Positions 40,987 to 53,030 of a DNA stretch of 64,000 nt are shown piece after piece. Position 1 is the first letter of the stretch, and every line of letters begins with the position of its first letter. Both the position numbers and the translations under genes were made by a program. This stretch comes from Brachypterus glaber (Eukaryota; Arthropoda; Insecta; Coleoptera; Kateretidae): the NCBI GenBank assembly GCA_958510825.1, contig OY294044.1, forward strand, positions 39,667,816 through 39,731,815, written 5' to 3'. The notes below the pieces were generated by a model. The model did not search any database. It was not told the DNA's origin and saw only the letters and a list, made by a program, of their open reading frames with translations.

Positions 40987-41324
40987 TTCCATTCATTTAA
41001 TAGAGCCTGACGTTAAATTTGTGGCAAATTTCTACTTTCCGGTTAATTTTGCGGTCGAGTGTGTATATCTCACAAACTGTCATCAGATTTCATGATGACA
41101 ATGTGCTGATGCAAACCATTGTTTTTTCATGAGAATACATTCTTTTTTGAATATGTAAATTCCTGATGGTTTCATATGAACTTTCCCAAGTTCCATGAGT
41201 TTCCATAATATTTCATGATTTTCATTAGAATTTTTATGATTTTAATAAGTGTATTGGAACCAGTTTTTTATCAGAATTTTTGTGTATGGCAATTAATTTG
41301 TGTCCCTGAATGAGGAATCCTATT

Positions 41325-41513
41325 AGAGAATGTTCAAGAATTGTACCAAAATTCATACACTTCATACCTCGCGTTACCTAATGCGGTGTGTTAGGGGGGG
41401 GGGGGGTAGCCAAAATATGAAATCTCTGTAATCTATTATAACGCGAAAACCGGGGTATGAAGTGTATTAATTTTGGGTACATTTTGCGTTACGTAATACT
41501 TGAACATTCCCTT
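41325..41513. mobile_element. MITE with GAATGTTCAAG ends
   Basis: GAGAATGTTCAAGAATTGTA mirrors TACTTGAACATTCCC. The inner part pairs CATACACTTCATACC with GGTATGAAGTGTATT. A 14-G run sits in the loop. A related end occurs at 61041-61065. 41514-42298 and 42400-43020 are AT-rich without recognisable genes. Confidence 0.7.
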
Positions 41514-42298
41514 ATAGGGTTATAATTACAATAAGAGGGTCCTTGAATGACGTGACTTTAAACTGGGGTACTTTAGTTATTATTTAGAGCTCTACCATTA
41601 GTGTAAATTTGTACTTTTTTGTATATTTTGATAGGGCCTTAAAGTATTTTTTATTTACTTAATTATTTATTTAAATATTTATTTATTATATGGGATAACC
41701 TGAGGGATAACACCTATTATTATACAAATAATATCAAAATAATCTTCAATATTAAAAATATTTACTATACTTAAGTCATATTATTTAAAAATCAACACTT
41801 ATCCACTGCATTTTTCTAAAATATTTATTATGAATTTTTCAAAATATAATTACTTTTAATTTCATAATGGGAATTGATTGCTCTTTTTTAAATGTAGCAC
41901 TAAATAAATAAAAAGAATAAACCAATTTTTCCCAATCAACAGTTCTAAGTTGGACATAAATAACTCCATTTATTGAGTTTCAGTTAAAACCATGTTGCTA
42001 TATAACTTTCATTCAAGTTTTAGAGCATCAAAGTGCATCAAGCATTAAAGTGCTTTAACTTATAATGCGTAATATCAAGGATGCCTTGATAATGTTAACT
42101 TTAAATAAGTTTTATTACCTGTGAAATTTAACTAGGTACTTCTTTTTTAAATTATTATTAAATCCAAATTTATAATATATTTTTTCCTAATAATTTATTT
42201 TAGTCATAATTTTTAATGTATAACTATTCATTTGTAAGCAATGGGCAGAAAGACTATGGTGGTTGGCCAATTGGCCTCATGGAATTTTTCAATAAATA

Positions 42299-42420
42299 TT
42301 TTTATTAATAATAATAATAATAATCAACGTCATTTATTGTAGGTACTATTACATGTACAAATGGCCATCGACCTAGGTCCTTCAGCCCATTAATATTATT
42401 ACTAACTTTTGTATTTTAGG
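42299..42420 (-). repeat. Probable LINE 3'-end fragment
   Basis: An (AAT)n run followed by CATTTATTGTAGGTACTATT...GGCCATCGACCTAGGTCC reads on the minus strand as a short 3' UTR ending in a trinucleotide tail, like the LINEs at 5521 and 48027. There is no coding part. Confidence 0.45.
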
Positions 42421-43169
42421 TCCTTTTTAACATAATTTAAGCATCTCTAAACATAATAAATCAATTTTAAAATGAAACACAATTTTCATTGTGTTAAAGT
42501 TTTGAGCAGTCATTGCCATTACTTGTACTTTTTGTACTTTTTTTAGTTTGTTCAGTTAGAACCAAGAACTTAGACTAGAAAAAGAAACTTTTAACTTATA
42601 ATATAAATATCACAATATACATAATGTATCATGATCTATATCAATGATATATATTATATATTATAGATCCTTCTAACCAGGAGTTATTTTAAGGTGGAGC
42701 TGGACACTAAATGTGTGGTGGGAAATTTAAATGTGTATTGGGAGATTTGGATTGGTTCAGTACTTATATAATAATTACATTTAATAAAAATCTTAAAATA
42801 GCAGTAAAAAAATGCCTTAGAGAATTTTCGTATATTTAGGTCTTTTTTCAAAGATTTTAAAATTTTTGGACCTTAAAAATTATTTTCATGTTGCGCATTG
42901 GTAAAAATTATTTACGTAGGTTGCTTCTGTTATATGCCTATTTTAACAAAAACCAACAAGTATTTATAATTTGACCTTGAAAAGCGCAAAAAAAACCTCC
43001 TGCATATTTTCGTGTTTCTGTTTTTTTTTTTTTTTTAACATCCTTTATTGATCTATTATTACAAAAAAAAATTACAAATTGTCTTTTTCTTACACTAAAC
43101 TATCCTATTTTTACACAATGTATTTTTAGTTTTATACTTATTATTATTTTACAAAGAAAGAGGTTCCTG

Positions 43170-46100
43170 TTAAAAACAATATAATTCTTTGGAAAACTTG
43201 TAGCCTACGTTATTTTTAATATAAAGATATCTGTAACGAATTAGCATATTTTTAAACTCTGAAAGAGTTCCTTTGGCTTCAATGTTCCAATATATCATTC
43301 CACACACCATCCATAACCCGGAATTTGTCATTTCTTTGTTTTTAAAATTTTCGGCTAATAAATCGTACACATCTTTATTGTCTATATTCTTACCAATTTT
43401 TTTTAAAAGAAATCCCTTAACCCATTCCCAAATTTTACTCGAATCATTACAATCTTTTAATCTATGCATAATATTGTCAGTTTTTTTACAACTAGTACAC
43501 TTTTCATCTCTTGTTATGTTATGCCCTTTTAGTTTACTTTTAACTGGAACAATGTCATTTATAGTTTTATACACCGTTCCCTTCCATTTGGATGGTATGT
43601 ATCTGTTACTAAGGTTTTTCCATATTGGCTTAAAGTCTTTGATAATTTTAGCTTCAATACTGGGAGTTATTACGTTTTTTTCCAAAATTTGCTGATATAC
43701 ACTTTTGGCTGATAAGTTTGCATCCTGCGTGGGCTTTATATATGATATTTCATTAATTATATCTCTAAATAATATTTTGCTAATTGCTGGATTTGGATTT
43801 TCAAAGATCAAATTTAATGTAGAGTTATATGTAATTTTACTTGTGTCACCCCCCACCCAGGAAGCAAATTGGGTTTTTATAAATAAAGCTATACTTTTAT
43901 TTTTTATATTTATAAGGTTTAATCCTCCCTTTTCCTGTGGCAAATATAACTGCTCTCTGCTTATTTTATAAAAACAGCCTCTCCATATATAGTTGCCTGT
44001 TAACAGTACCATTTTTTGACTATATTTATTAGGCAGTGGCAAAACTTGTGCTAAAAACCAAACCTTGGAAAGTACAAACGTGTTTATAAACCAGACTTTT
44101 TTATATAAATCTAACCTACGCATGGTATTTAATGCTATTTCTATATTAATTTTTTTAATGACACTGTTCCAGTTATTTTCCACCATATTTTTCAATTTTC
44201 CTGTCAGTTCCATGCCCAATATTTTTATTTTATCGCTGACATTAAAGTTTGCTATATTTGTATGTGCCCATTTCCCTAAAGGTAACAGACACGATTTACC
44301 AATGTTTATTCTTGCGTTAGAACCCCTTTCATATATTTTGATAATTTTAAAAATGCTTTCTAAGTCACCTCTATCTTTCAAACATAATGTTACGTCATCC
44401 GCATATGCACTTATTTGATGTGTTTGATCATTGATTTGTATTCCTACAATGGCGAATTTACACAGAAGTATAAAAGGCTCTAACGCAATACTAAACAAGG
44501 GCATCGAAAGTGGGCAACCCTGTCTAATTGATGTCTCCACTCTAAATTCACTTGACAAGTGCCCATTAATGCATATTCTCGAAGAAGCCGACTTATATAA
44601 CTTCATCACTAGATCAATAAATTTTTTTGGAAATCCCATTTTTTCCATGACTTTCCACATGTATTGATGATCTACCCTATCGAATGCTTTTTCAAAGTCT
44701 AAAGCAACTAAAGCCCCTTCTTGATTAGTTTTATTTTCATAATGGATAATAATATCCCTAAACTTTAGCAACCCATTAAAAATTGATCGGTTTGATAGAC
44801 AGTTTTGCTCTGTGCTTATCACCTTTTCTAAAATATTCGTCAGTCTATCTGCTAAAATTTTAGTTAATAGCTTATAATCGGCATTCAATAGTGTGATCGG
44901 TCTGTAATCAGTTATATAAATCGGCTTCGTTTGTTTTGGGATTAATATAATTGACCCTTCGGTAAAGCTTTTTACCGGAACTTCACCATTTAGATATAAA
45001 TTATAAAGCCTTGTCAAGTCCTCGCCGATTTCAGCAAAAACTGTAAGATAAAATTCATAAGTGAGTCCGTCTGGGCCCGGCGTTTTTTTCTTAGCTGTTT
45101 TTTTTAATATATTGTACAGTTCATTTTTTGTTACGTTTTGCACCAGTTTATTACATTCGTCAGGATTCGGCTTTTTTTGTATATGCGCTAACAAACAACG
45201 CATGTCTTGTTCGCTTGTACTCGATTTTTTATATATTTCAGAAAAATGCCCCCGCGCATGGTCCAATTTGTTTAAAATTATTTCATCATCTTTATTTAAA
45301 AGTTTACTTATCGTCATTTTTTTTGCATTTTTCCGTTCCTTGATCGCTGAGAATAAACTATATTTTTCTTCGTAAATGTCTTTATTTTTGTCTTGAAACT
45401 TTTCTTGTAAAATACTTTCCTTTATATTATTGATTATAATTTTGATCTCTTTAAAATCTTCATAATACCGGTCATTCCCCGCATTTAGTTCCTCTTTTAC
45501 TTCCTGTAACGCTTTGTAATAAAAATTTAGTTTTTCTCTATTTTCTATTGCTTTTTGTATTTCGAGTTCTTTAAAAAAATATTTAGCTTTTTTTTTAAAC
45601 ATATTGAACCACCATGTTGTAATATCATTTTGATAGCTTGGCATTTTTTTTATTTTTTCAATCTCTTTTTTGAACATATTTATGTTCCCTAAACTTAGAT
45701 TTGACTGTTTTATTTTCCAGTAGCCCCACCCATTTGCATTTACTTTTATTCGGTCATCCATTTTAAATGTACACACTAGGCAGTTATGGTCAGAAAATGC
45801 TACTGGGAGATTTATACAATTATTTATAATATTTAAATGTTCACGTGCAATATACATTCTATCAATTCTAGAAGCAGAATCCTGACGAAAGTATGTAAAC
45901 TCTACTAAATTCCCATATTTATGCTCCCATACATCAACTAAATCTAATCCCTGTACTAACGAGGCAAGTTTTTTGTTTATAGTGACAGGGTTACGGCTGT
46001 CTTTTTTTTTTATTACACAATTAAAATCGCCTAGCATTACTAATGGTTTGTTAAAATTCAAGTGGTCAATTAGATCGTTTTCGAAAAAGATATTTCGGTC

Positions 46101-46466
46101 TTTTGTATTTTGTGTACCCGATGGTGCATAAATGTTAATAAAATTTATGTTATTTATAGTTGCTGAGATTATCCTTCCGTTTTCTTTAATCAAAATATTT
46201 TCTATTTTCAGGTTTTCTCTAAAAAAAACAGCCGTTCCCCTCTCATTATTTCCTACATTTGCTTCAAAATTATATCCCGGTATACAATTCATATATTCAG
46301 TGTTTACTTCCTGCATAAAGAGTATATCTATACTATGTTTTTTTATAAATTCATTGATAAGATTTTGAGTCGTTTTATTCTTTATGCCGTTACAATTGCA
46401 TGTGGCTATAGTTAATAAAAAGTTGAATTTTAATTGAATGTTTTTGTGTTTTTCTGTACAATACAT
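43170..46466 (-). CDS. LINE ORF2: AP endonuclease, reverse transcriptase, zinc motif
   Basis: An uninterrupted 1,098-residue frame. The endonuclease (about 18-245) has TCNCNGIKN, MQEVNTE, IYAPSG, LGDFNC, SRIDRMY and FSDHN, so all catalytic positions look present. Reverse transcriptase (about 455-760) has KTPGPDGLTYEFY, DYRPITLLNADYK, ALDFEKAFDRVDH, RQGCPLSMPLF and the active site SAYADDVTL. Near the C-terminus a CTSC...HRLKDC motif forms a CCHC-type zinc site common in L1/Tx1 ORF2 proteins. The product would nick target DNA and copy its own RNA (target-primed reverse transcription). No broken motif is visible, so it may be active or was until recently. The subfamily name is inference. Confidence 0.92.
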   Translation of the reverse strand: MYCTEKHKNIQLKFNFLLTIATCNCNGIKNKTTQNLINEFIKKHSIDILFMQEVNTEYMNCIPGYNFEANVGNNERGTAVFFRENLKIENILIKENGRIISATINNINFINIYAPSGTQNTKDRNIFFENDLIDHLNFNKPLVMLGDFNCVIKKKDSRNPVTINKKLASLVQGLDLVDVWEHKYGNLVEFTYFRQDSASRIDRMYIAREHLNIINNCINLPVAFSDHNCLVCTFKMDDRIKVNANGWGYWKIKQSNLSLGNINMFKKEIEKIKKMPSYQNDITTWWFNMFKKKAKYFFKELEIQKAIENREKLNFYYKALQEVKEELNAGNDRYYEDFKEIKIIINNIKESILQEKFQDKNKDIYEEKYSLFSAIKERKNAKKMTISKLLNKDDEIILNKLDHARGHFSEIYKKSSTSEQDMRCLLAHIQKKPNPDECNKLVQNVTKNELYNILKKTAKKKTPGPDGLTYEFYLTVFAEIGEDLTRLYNLYLNGEVPVKSFTEGSIILIPKQTKPIYITDYRPITLLNADYKLLTKILADRLTNILEKVISTEQNCLSNRSIFNGLLKFRDIIIHYENKTNQEGALVALDFEKAFDRVDHQYMWKVMEKMGFPKKFIDLVMKLYKSASSRICINGHLSSEFRVETSIRQGCPLSMPLFSIALEPFILLCKFAIVGIQINDQTHQISAYADDVTLCLKDRGDLESIFKIIKIYERGSNARINIGKSCLLPLGKWAHTNIANFNVSDKIKILGMELTGKLKNMVENNWNSVIKKINIEIALNTMRRLDLYKKVWFINTFVLSKVWFLAQVLPLPNKYSQKMVLLTGNYIWRGCFYKISREQLYLPQEKGGLNLINIKNKSIALFIKTQFASWVGGDTSKITYNSTLNLIFENPNPAISKILFRDIINEISYIKPTQDANLSAKSVYQQILEKNVITPSIEAKIIKDFKPIWKNLSNRYIPSKWKGTVYKTINDIVPVKSKLKGHNITRDEKCTSCKKTDNIMHRLKDCNDSSKIWEWVKGFLLKKIGKNIDNKDVYDLLAENFKNKEMTNSGLWMVCGMIYWNIEAKGTLSEFKNMLIRYRYLYIKNNVGYKFSKELYCF

Positions 46467-46582
46467 TATACTCTGCAGAAAAAAAAAAAAGATAACATGA
46501 AAAAAAAGAAAAAAACTGTTAAAGTGAAACGATAAATATTACGCAAAAAATATCAATGTTTTCTTTAATATACAGTGTGTTT

Positions 46583-47518
46583 TTACCAGTTCGTATCCCG
46601 TTTCTTCGCATCCTGATAACCGTGATTTTCACTTTCTTTTATTGAACTTTCACTTCCACTGGAAATTCCACTTGCCATTGCACCCTCCGCATCAAATCCA
46701 CAAAAGTCCTCATCTGCTTCTGCATCCTCACTTAAAATATTTTCTTCTGAAGAAGAAGCTATATTTAAATTTTCCTCGCTTCCTTGTGAACTTTGTAATT
46801 TTAAGAGTTTTCCCATCCGCTTTTCCTCATCACTTGAACTGGTCAGTATATCTTTTTTCCGTTTTTTCTCAATTTCCGCCATAATTTCCTTCCTCTTCTG
46901 CTGTTCCTGATTGGGACAAAAGCTTTGTTGTGTTTGTGTATCCTGTGTTTCGGGTATTATGTTAAGATGTTCGCTATTATTCATTACTATTTTAGCATAT
47001 GATTCCTCTGCCCTGGGGACCTGAGGACGTGCACCGTTTTTCACGACCTTTCTTGGACATTCTTTGAGCAGATGTTCAGTGCTGTCACATATTATACATG
47101 TTTTTGTCTGCCCAAAGTATGTCACTAAGGACGTGCAGTTGTCAATTTTTATATATGAGGGCACTTGCGTTTGCATTACCATTCCTACAATCCTTACTCC
47201 AGATTCTGTCGCAAAGAGTTCGTCTCCTCGATAAATCTCATTTTTAACACTTACAACTTTTCCATACGCATTTAATTTGTCTTTTATTTTCTCATTTTCC
47301 AGCTCAAATGGAAAATCGTATACCCTAACATATATTAGATCTTCATATTCTACAATTTCTATCTCATGCAATCCTTCATCATCTTCAAACAATAATTCTT
47401 TTTGTTTTATTTTATTTAATGTTTTGTCAACAATCATTTCTGATATCACCTTAATGTAAACTTTCCTTTTTATATTATCGTACTGTATTCCGATTACTTG
47501 GTCTATGGTTAATTCCAT
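46583..47518 (-). CDS. LINE ORF1: RNA-binding protein with zinc knuckle
   Basis: 311 residues starting MELTIDQVIG. The first half (about 1-140) has an RRM-like pattern (LIYVRVYDFPFELENEKIKD, LNAYGKVVSV). It is followed by a CCHC knuckle at about 146-159 (CIICDSTEHLLKEC), then a polar, serine- and glutamate-rich tail with a KKRKK stretch. Such proteins bind the LINE RNA to form the retrotransposition particle. It lies 116 bp before ORF2 on the same strand, and the frame is intact. Confidence 0.88.
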   Translation of the reverse strand: MELTIDQVIGIQYDNIKRKVYIKVISEMIVDKTLNKIKQKELLFEDDEGLHEIEIVEYEDLIYVRVYDFPFELENEKIKDKLNAYGKVVSVKNEIYRGDELFATESGVRIVGMVMQTQVPSYIKIDNCTSLVTYFGQTKTCIICDSTEHLLKECPRKVVKNGARPQVPRAEESYAKIVMNNSEHLNIIPETQDTQTQQSFCPNQEQQKRKEIMAEIEKKRKKDILTSSSDEEKRMGKLLKLQSSQGSEENLNIASSSEENILSEDAEADEDFCGFDAEGAMASGISSGSESSIKESENHGYQDAKKRDTNW

Positions 47519-48026
47519 ATATTAAATCCCAAAATTGTTGATCTGTGATCAAAAATTAAAAAATGTTTGTAAGTTGAAAACTGCGGTGCATTTTTATTGT
47601 ATCACTTTATATTTCGTAAAATGGAACCTAAACATTATTTTGAACCATTTACAATTTGAACGCGCAGCATACTTTGTTAATATATTCAGTTTGAAAAAAC
47701 TCTTAAAATAACCCCTGCTTCCAACCCTGATTTGTAATTAAAAGTATATTAATATTATAAATAATAATTATAATTTATAATGTACACTGTGCCTAGGCAA
47801 AATTGAAAAATAGACTTTTTTATAAACATTCATTTAGGTCAAAAACCAACCCTCAGATTCTTTTAAAATAATATTTGGAGGCCCGGTAGTAGTATTATTT
47901 AAATATAAAAACGTTGAAATCAGTCGATTTTGCGAAGTGAAATTATTTTTGAATAATAAGGATATATTCAAAAATTACCCTTATACATAAAGAAATGGCT
48001 TTACTAGGTTATAAATATGGTAAAAA

Positions 48027-51000
48027 TAATAATAATAATAATAATAATAATAAAGGTCTTTATTGCTATAGGGTTAATTGTACATGAATATAAAATTTCT
48101 AAAATCAAAATATAGCAAAGGGCGAAGTTCAGCAAGCTGTTCTTCCACTTAACCCTAAAATTCCTATACCTAACTACATGCTAAAAATAAATAAAAAATA
48201 AAAAATAGAAAAATATGATAATAAGTTTGAATTCAAAATATTAATTTTTATTTGCTTACAGAGTATTGCTTCATTTCCTCTAAAGTCGTATTGTATATCT
48301 TACAGACATTATATGAAAAAGATCTCTCAAAGAAGCTAGTTTTATGAGTAGGGCATGTTATTAAATTTTTTCTTCTGATATTTATATTGTGAACATCTGA
48401 TTTAAAGGAAATTTTTTTAAACAAGTATGGTGGTTTATGAAAAATTATTATTTTAGGAAAAAGCACGGACATGTGAAACAGTCGTCTTTTGGCCATATTT
48501 AGCCACCCTAGGTTTTTAATATGTACACTTGTAGGTTCCCGCCTGGGAATACCACAAATAAATCGTGTGCAGACATTTTGTATTCTCTGTATAACCTTAG
48601 TGGTTGCTAAATCAAGGCAAGGACCGTAAACCGTATCACAATATGTAAAGTGAGATAGAACTAAGGAATCACAGAGAGTTTGTTTTATCTTCTGATTGAG
48701 ATAGTCTTTATGTGCAAAAACTTTCTTTAGGTTACAAAAAGCTAATCCTACGCATTTTTTTATGTGACTTTTAAATCTCAGATCCACATCCATAATGAGT
48801 CCTAGATTTCTTGCCCCTTTAACCGGGTTTAATCGTACTCCATCTACATTAACAATAAAATCTCTTGCTTGTGCCTCGTAATCTTTATTTTTTCCAAATA
48901 TAAGTAGCATTGATTTATTTGGGTTAATGCAGAGATCGTGATTTTTAGATGCTTTCACTAACGCCTCAAGGTCCGCATTAACTTTAGCAATAGCACTGAC
49001 TGAGTCTGAGTATTTAAACGAGTAATAATACTGCGTATCATCTGCGTAGCTATGTACCTTGCAATGTTTAGGCTTATGTAAATAACATATATAAATACGA
49101 AATAATAATGGGCCCTAAATCGAACCCTGAGGGACACCGCAAAGTAAGGATAATATGGATGACAAGGTACCATTAAGATTTACAGCTTGTTTGCGATCCT
49201 TCAAATAGTTTAAAATTAAAAGAGCTGCAGACTCACCAAATCCTAAAAAGTGCAAAATTGAAATTAAAATATCAGGGTTTATTGAATCGAAGGCCTTAGA
49301 GTAATCCAAAAGTATTAAAATAGTTACTAAGTCTTTATATTTAGCACTTATTATGTCATCACAAACTTTTGTGAGAGCAGTTGTACAGCTAAAGTCCTGT
49401 CTAAACCCAGACTAAAACTCAGGCAAAATGTTATATTGATCTAGGTGTGTTTTCATTTGCTCACAGATAACCTTTTCGAGAACTTTAGATAAAGTGGGTA
49501 AAATACTTATAGGCCTAAGATCCTTAAACTCCTTGGGTTTGCTATTTTTGGGAACAGGAGTTACAAAAGCCAACTTCCATAAATCAGGAAACACACTATT
49601 TTGAATACAAAAATTAACAATATGCTTAATATAAGGGGTAATTTTAGGCATACATAACTTAATCATTTGAATACTACCGACAGCTTTACTTTTTATTGAG
49701 TTAAAAATCTTTAAAACTTCCTCTTCATTAACTGCTGTAAATTTAAATTTTTTATTAAAATTGCAAAAATTATTATTCGAATAAAAATTTATGGTTTCAT
49801 CCACATTACCCCCTTTTCCCCTACTAACTGAATTTATAAAATATCTATTTATCTCATCAACATTTTGCAAGTGCTGAGGTATTTCAATTTGGTTTTTAGA
49901 ACTATGAACGTCAAGATGATCCAAAACTTTCCACAAATTCTTTTTCTTTACATTTAACTCGTGACTGATGTAGGCCTTTTTTTCGTTTCGCACAGCAGTA
50001 GTTGCAAAATTGCGTAAATCTTTATAATACTCATTATGAATAGGATTTTTACTTTTTTTAAATCTAGCTTTGGCATCATCTCTAAGCTTATTTAGGCGCT
50101 CGACGTTATCAGTGTGCCAAGGGGCCTTTGGTTTTGTTATCCTTACTGTACGGAGTGGAGCACACCTGTCAAACAGACCTATTACAATATCATTAAATAA
50201 GGATATTTTCTCATCAATATTATTGATATCAAAAATGTAATTAAAGGGTGCATTGTTTACCGCTGTTTTAAATTCATCCTGGTTTATATGTTTAAAATCT
50301 CTAAAAGTTTTGTATATATGAGAAGGGATTTCTTTTATAGAGTTTAAAGTACAATAGATTGGTTCATGATCAGTTTGTAAACCATGACATTAACACACCA
50401 CTATTTGAAAGTTTTACCCCCTCCGTACAGATGATCACGTCAATAAGCTTCATTTTATCTAAGCGGGTTGGTTCATTGATTTTTTGTGACAAGCCAAGCA
50501 TTTCAAGCGATACCAAGAACTTAATAGTATTAGTATGATTAATATTTAAAAAATCTATATTACAGTCACCTAAGAAAATTATTTCATCACAAGTGGGTAT
50601 TAAACCGGTTATAGTATCCTCAAAGTTGTCAAAAAAGTCAACTCTGGATTTAGGCGGTCTATAGAAAACTCCAATATTATATAACTTTTGACGCAACTTA
50701 ACTGAGATCCATAACTGCTCAAGAGATTTACTTTGATTTACCTCAATCAGAGAATATGAAAGACTAGATTTAATATACATACAGACTCCTCCTCCTCTCT
50801 TATCATCCTCAGTTCTATAATTCCTGTCCATTCTTTCCAATTTATATCCTTTAATTTTTACCACTAAATCCAGTAAGTCCCGATGTAACCACGTCTCACT
50901 TATTAGGACTATACTGAAGTTATTTTGCAGAATGTATTCCTTAAATAAGTCAAAACCTGCCAATAAAGATCTCGCATTAATATGTGCTATATTAAAATCG

Positions 51001-51030
51001 TTCATTTTATTGTAAAGCAAATTCAATATG
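48027..51030 (-). pseudogene. CR1/Jockey-type LINE ORF2, nearly intact
   Basis: From 51026: endonuclease (HINARSLL, LISETWLHRDL, RGGGVCMYIK, VFYRPP, FLGDCNIDFL). A frameshift near 50375 follows, after which the next frame reads LQTDHEPIYC. Then comes the linker and reverse transcriptase: LRPISILPTLSKVLEK, a TAG at about 49409 (LPEF*SGFRQDFS), LLDYSKAFDSINPD, GVPQGSI*GPLLF with a second TAG at about 49112, SYADDTQYY (active site intact) and a thumb to the stop at 48248. Only one frameshift and two stops separate it from an open frame. It ends with an (ATT)n tail (48027-48053). ORF1 is not seen upstream, so it is 5'-truncated. Confidence 0.9.
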
Positions 51031-52159
51031 AAAACAATTAATAATTATTTTAAGTAGACATTATTAGAAATTAAAAAATTAAAAACAAATAGGATATGTT
51101 TTTTTCGAACTATTGTAATAAATAAATATATTTGCAAATACCTACTTATTTAGTGAATAAATAGATATGTTAAATTATCCAAATTTCAGATTACAGAGCA
51201 ATAACTATTAATTACTGGCTGAGAAAAAAGAAATAGTTACTTATAAAATAAAACAGTTGCTGAAAAAAATTAAATAAAAATAAAAGTCTAAAACAAAAAA
51301 AAAAAATCAACGAAAGCTAAATATCTTATCGCTACGAGCGATATAAAAAAAACTGACGCCCGCTCTTAAATAAAAGTTATATAATAAATATATATAGTCC
51401 ATTTGTCAAGCCTTATACCTAGAAACGAAGAGAAGTTATAGTATAACTATTATAAAGTTTAATAATGTATTCTTAAGTAAGACATAAAAATAACTACGGC
51501 TTTTCAAATAGACCAGTCAATTTCTCTATTGTGGCATAATACAAAAATAAATATGTTACTAAGTTAAAAAAGAAAAAAGAAAAATCGACTAATATATTCT
51601 ACAAAAAAGGTCACTTAAAATTAGTTTCTCATGGGTTATTTTTTTTATGAGTTCATTGACTCGTTCATTGATAAGTAATTCCCCACAGTGATCCCCGGAT
51701 ATGATTAGGTTTTAAAGAAAGGGCATCAGAAAAAACAACGGATCTTGGTAGTACAGGGTATGGACATCATAGATCCATTAACAGTTAAATCGCGTTTGCA
51801 TATCTTTGAAAGATATTGGTAAAAAACTTTTCAGGAGGAATCCCGATCAACACCAGCTACTTAAGAGAAAAATTTAAATTTATTCTAGTAGTCATTTTCG
51901 CGCAAATTCTAACAATCATTAAAAAATTTACCTATCTTTTGCCGATTTTGAGAAAAACGCAATAAACCATGATTTTAGCACAATTTTTCGACTGGCATAA
52001 AAACGCCATTTCAGTGACTGTTTTTATATAACAGCTAAAATAGTTAAGTTTAAAAGTATAATAGCAAATATAAAAAATTTTAATCCTACTGACCCGAAAG
52101 AAAGTCTTTCTATAGCAATGTTTTAACGTTACGGGATACTTTAAGATGGCCAGTGTATA

Positions 52160-52395
52160 ATATCTTCACTCAAAGTAAAAAAGGTCGTATGTTAAATTTT
52201 ACTTTATTTTATTTTGGTGCTAAATTATGGCATTTTAATAACACGCCACAATTCAATAAGTTCTCTAAATATAGTGGACATTAAGCCCTACACTGCGTAA
52301 AGTGTGAAATTTAATGTCATTTCATTTATGTTTCTTACAATTTAGAACAACAAAGTAAAATTTAAAATACGACCTTTTGCATCTTGAGTGATGAT
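52160..52395. mobile_element. 235-bp foldback MITE
   Basis: ATATCTTCACTCAAAGTAAA and AGGTCGTATGTTAAATTTTA are mirrored by TAAAATTTAAAATACGACCT and TCTTGAGTGATGATAT. It has no ORF. Confidence 0.75.
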
Positions 52396-52772
52396 ATATT
52401 TCAAATTTTGACTTAGTTGTCAATGTAACATAGTTAAACTTTTTACTGCAGTAGTTCCAAAACAATTTTAAAATAGATTTTTTTTCTGTTTATATAAAAA
52501 TAAATTTAAACTGTGGTTTTAGGGATAGTGAATAATATATTATTATTAACATATTATGTTAAACTTGGGTAAGAAATGCTTATTTTTTTTTAAGGTGTTA
52601 TGAATTTATTCCTTGCTTGAAGTAAAGTATATTTAGATCTTTAGTTTGAAGAAGTCAAGTTGACGTTTTGGCTTTAAATTTTTACTTTTTAGTGCATTTA
52701 TTTACATAAATTTACAATATTTGTTGGAAGCCTTACTTTTAAGAACACAATTAACAATACTCAAAAATTATA

Positions 52773-53030
52773 AGGCGAACGTTTCGCCCTTATTGCTGGG
52801 ACTTCTTCAGCAATGTCTAATTAAAAAAATAATAGTTAAATATATAAACAAGTATAAAATGATAAAATATGAAATACATTAAAACTACAATAAGAAATAC
52901 TAAAACATTATATTGCTGGGACTTCTTCAGCAATGTCTAATAAAAAAAATAATAGTTAAATATATAAACAAGTATAAAATGATAAAATATGAAATACATT
53001 AAAACTACAATAAGAAATACTAAAACATTA
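52773..53030 (-). repeat. Tandem 120-bp units with a Penelope-type hammerhead-like motif
   Basis: Units start at 52791 and 52911 (TATTGCTGGGACTTCTTCAG) and are almost identical. On the minus strand the first gives CTGAAGAAGTCCC...GGGCGAAACGTTCGCC (52813-52773), with the same CTGAAGA + stem + CGAAACG layout as 24895-24932. The second copy lacks the GAAAC half. It is probably a partial tandem terminus of another Penelope-like element. Confidence 0.6.

Larger units (their letters stand above)
43021..47560 (-). mobile_element. Apparently full-length two-ORF LINE (Tx1/L1-like)
   Basis: Minus strand: ORF1 47518-46583, a 116-bp spacer, ORF2 46466-43170, and a 3' UTR with AATAAAGGATGTT followed by a 16-base A tail (43036-43021). 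Both ORFs are open. The 5' end lies near 47560 but no clear target duplication was found. The terminal poly(A), rather than a microsatellite tail, separates it from the CR1-like copies nearby. Confidence 0.85.

Noticed and set aside
40682..41095. ORFs with long runs of X
   Set aside because: They cross the 200-N gap and have no real sequence.
43273..46368. Several plus-strand ORFs of 60-140 residues
   Set aside because: Shadows of the LINE ORF2 on the minus strand.
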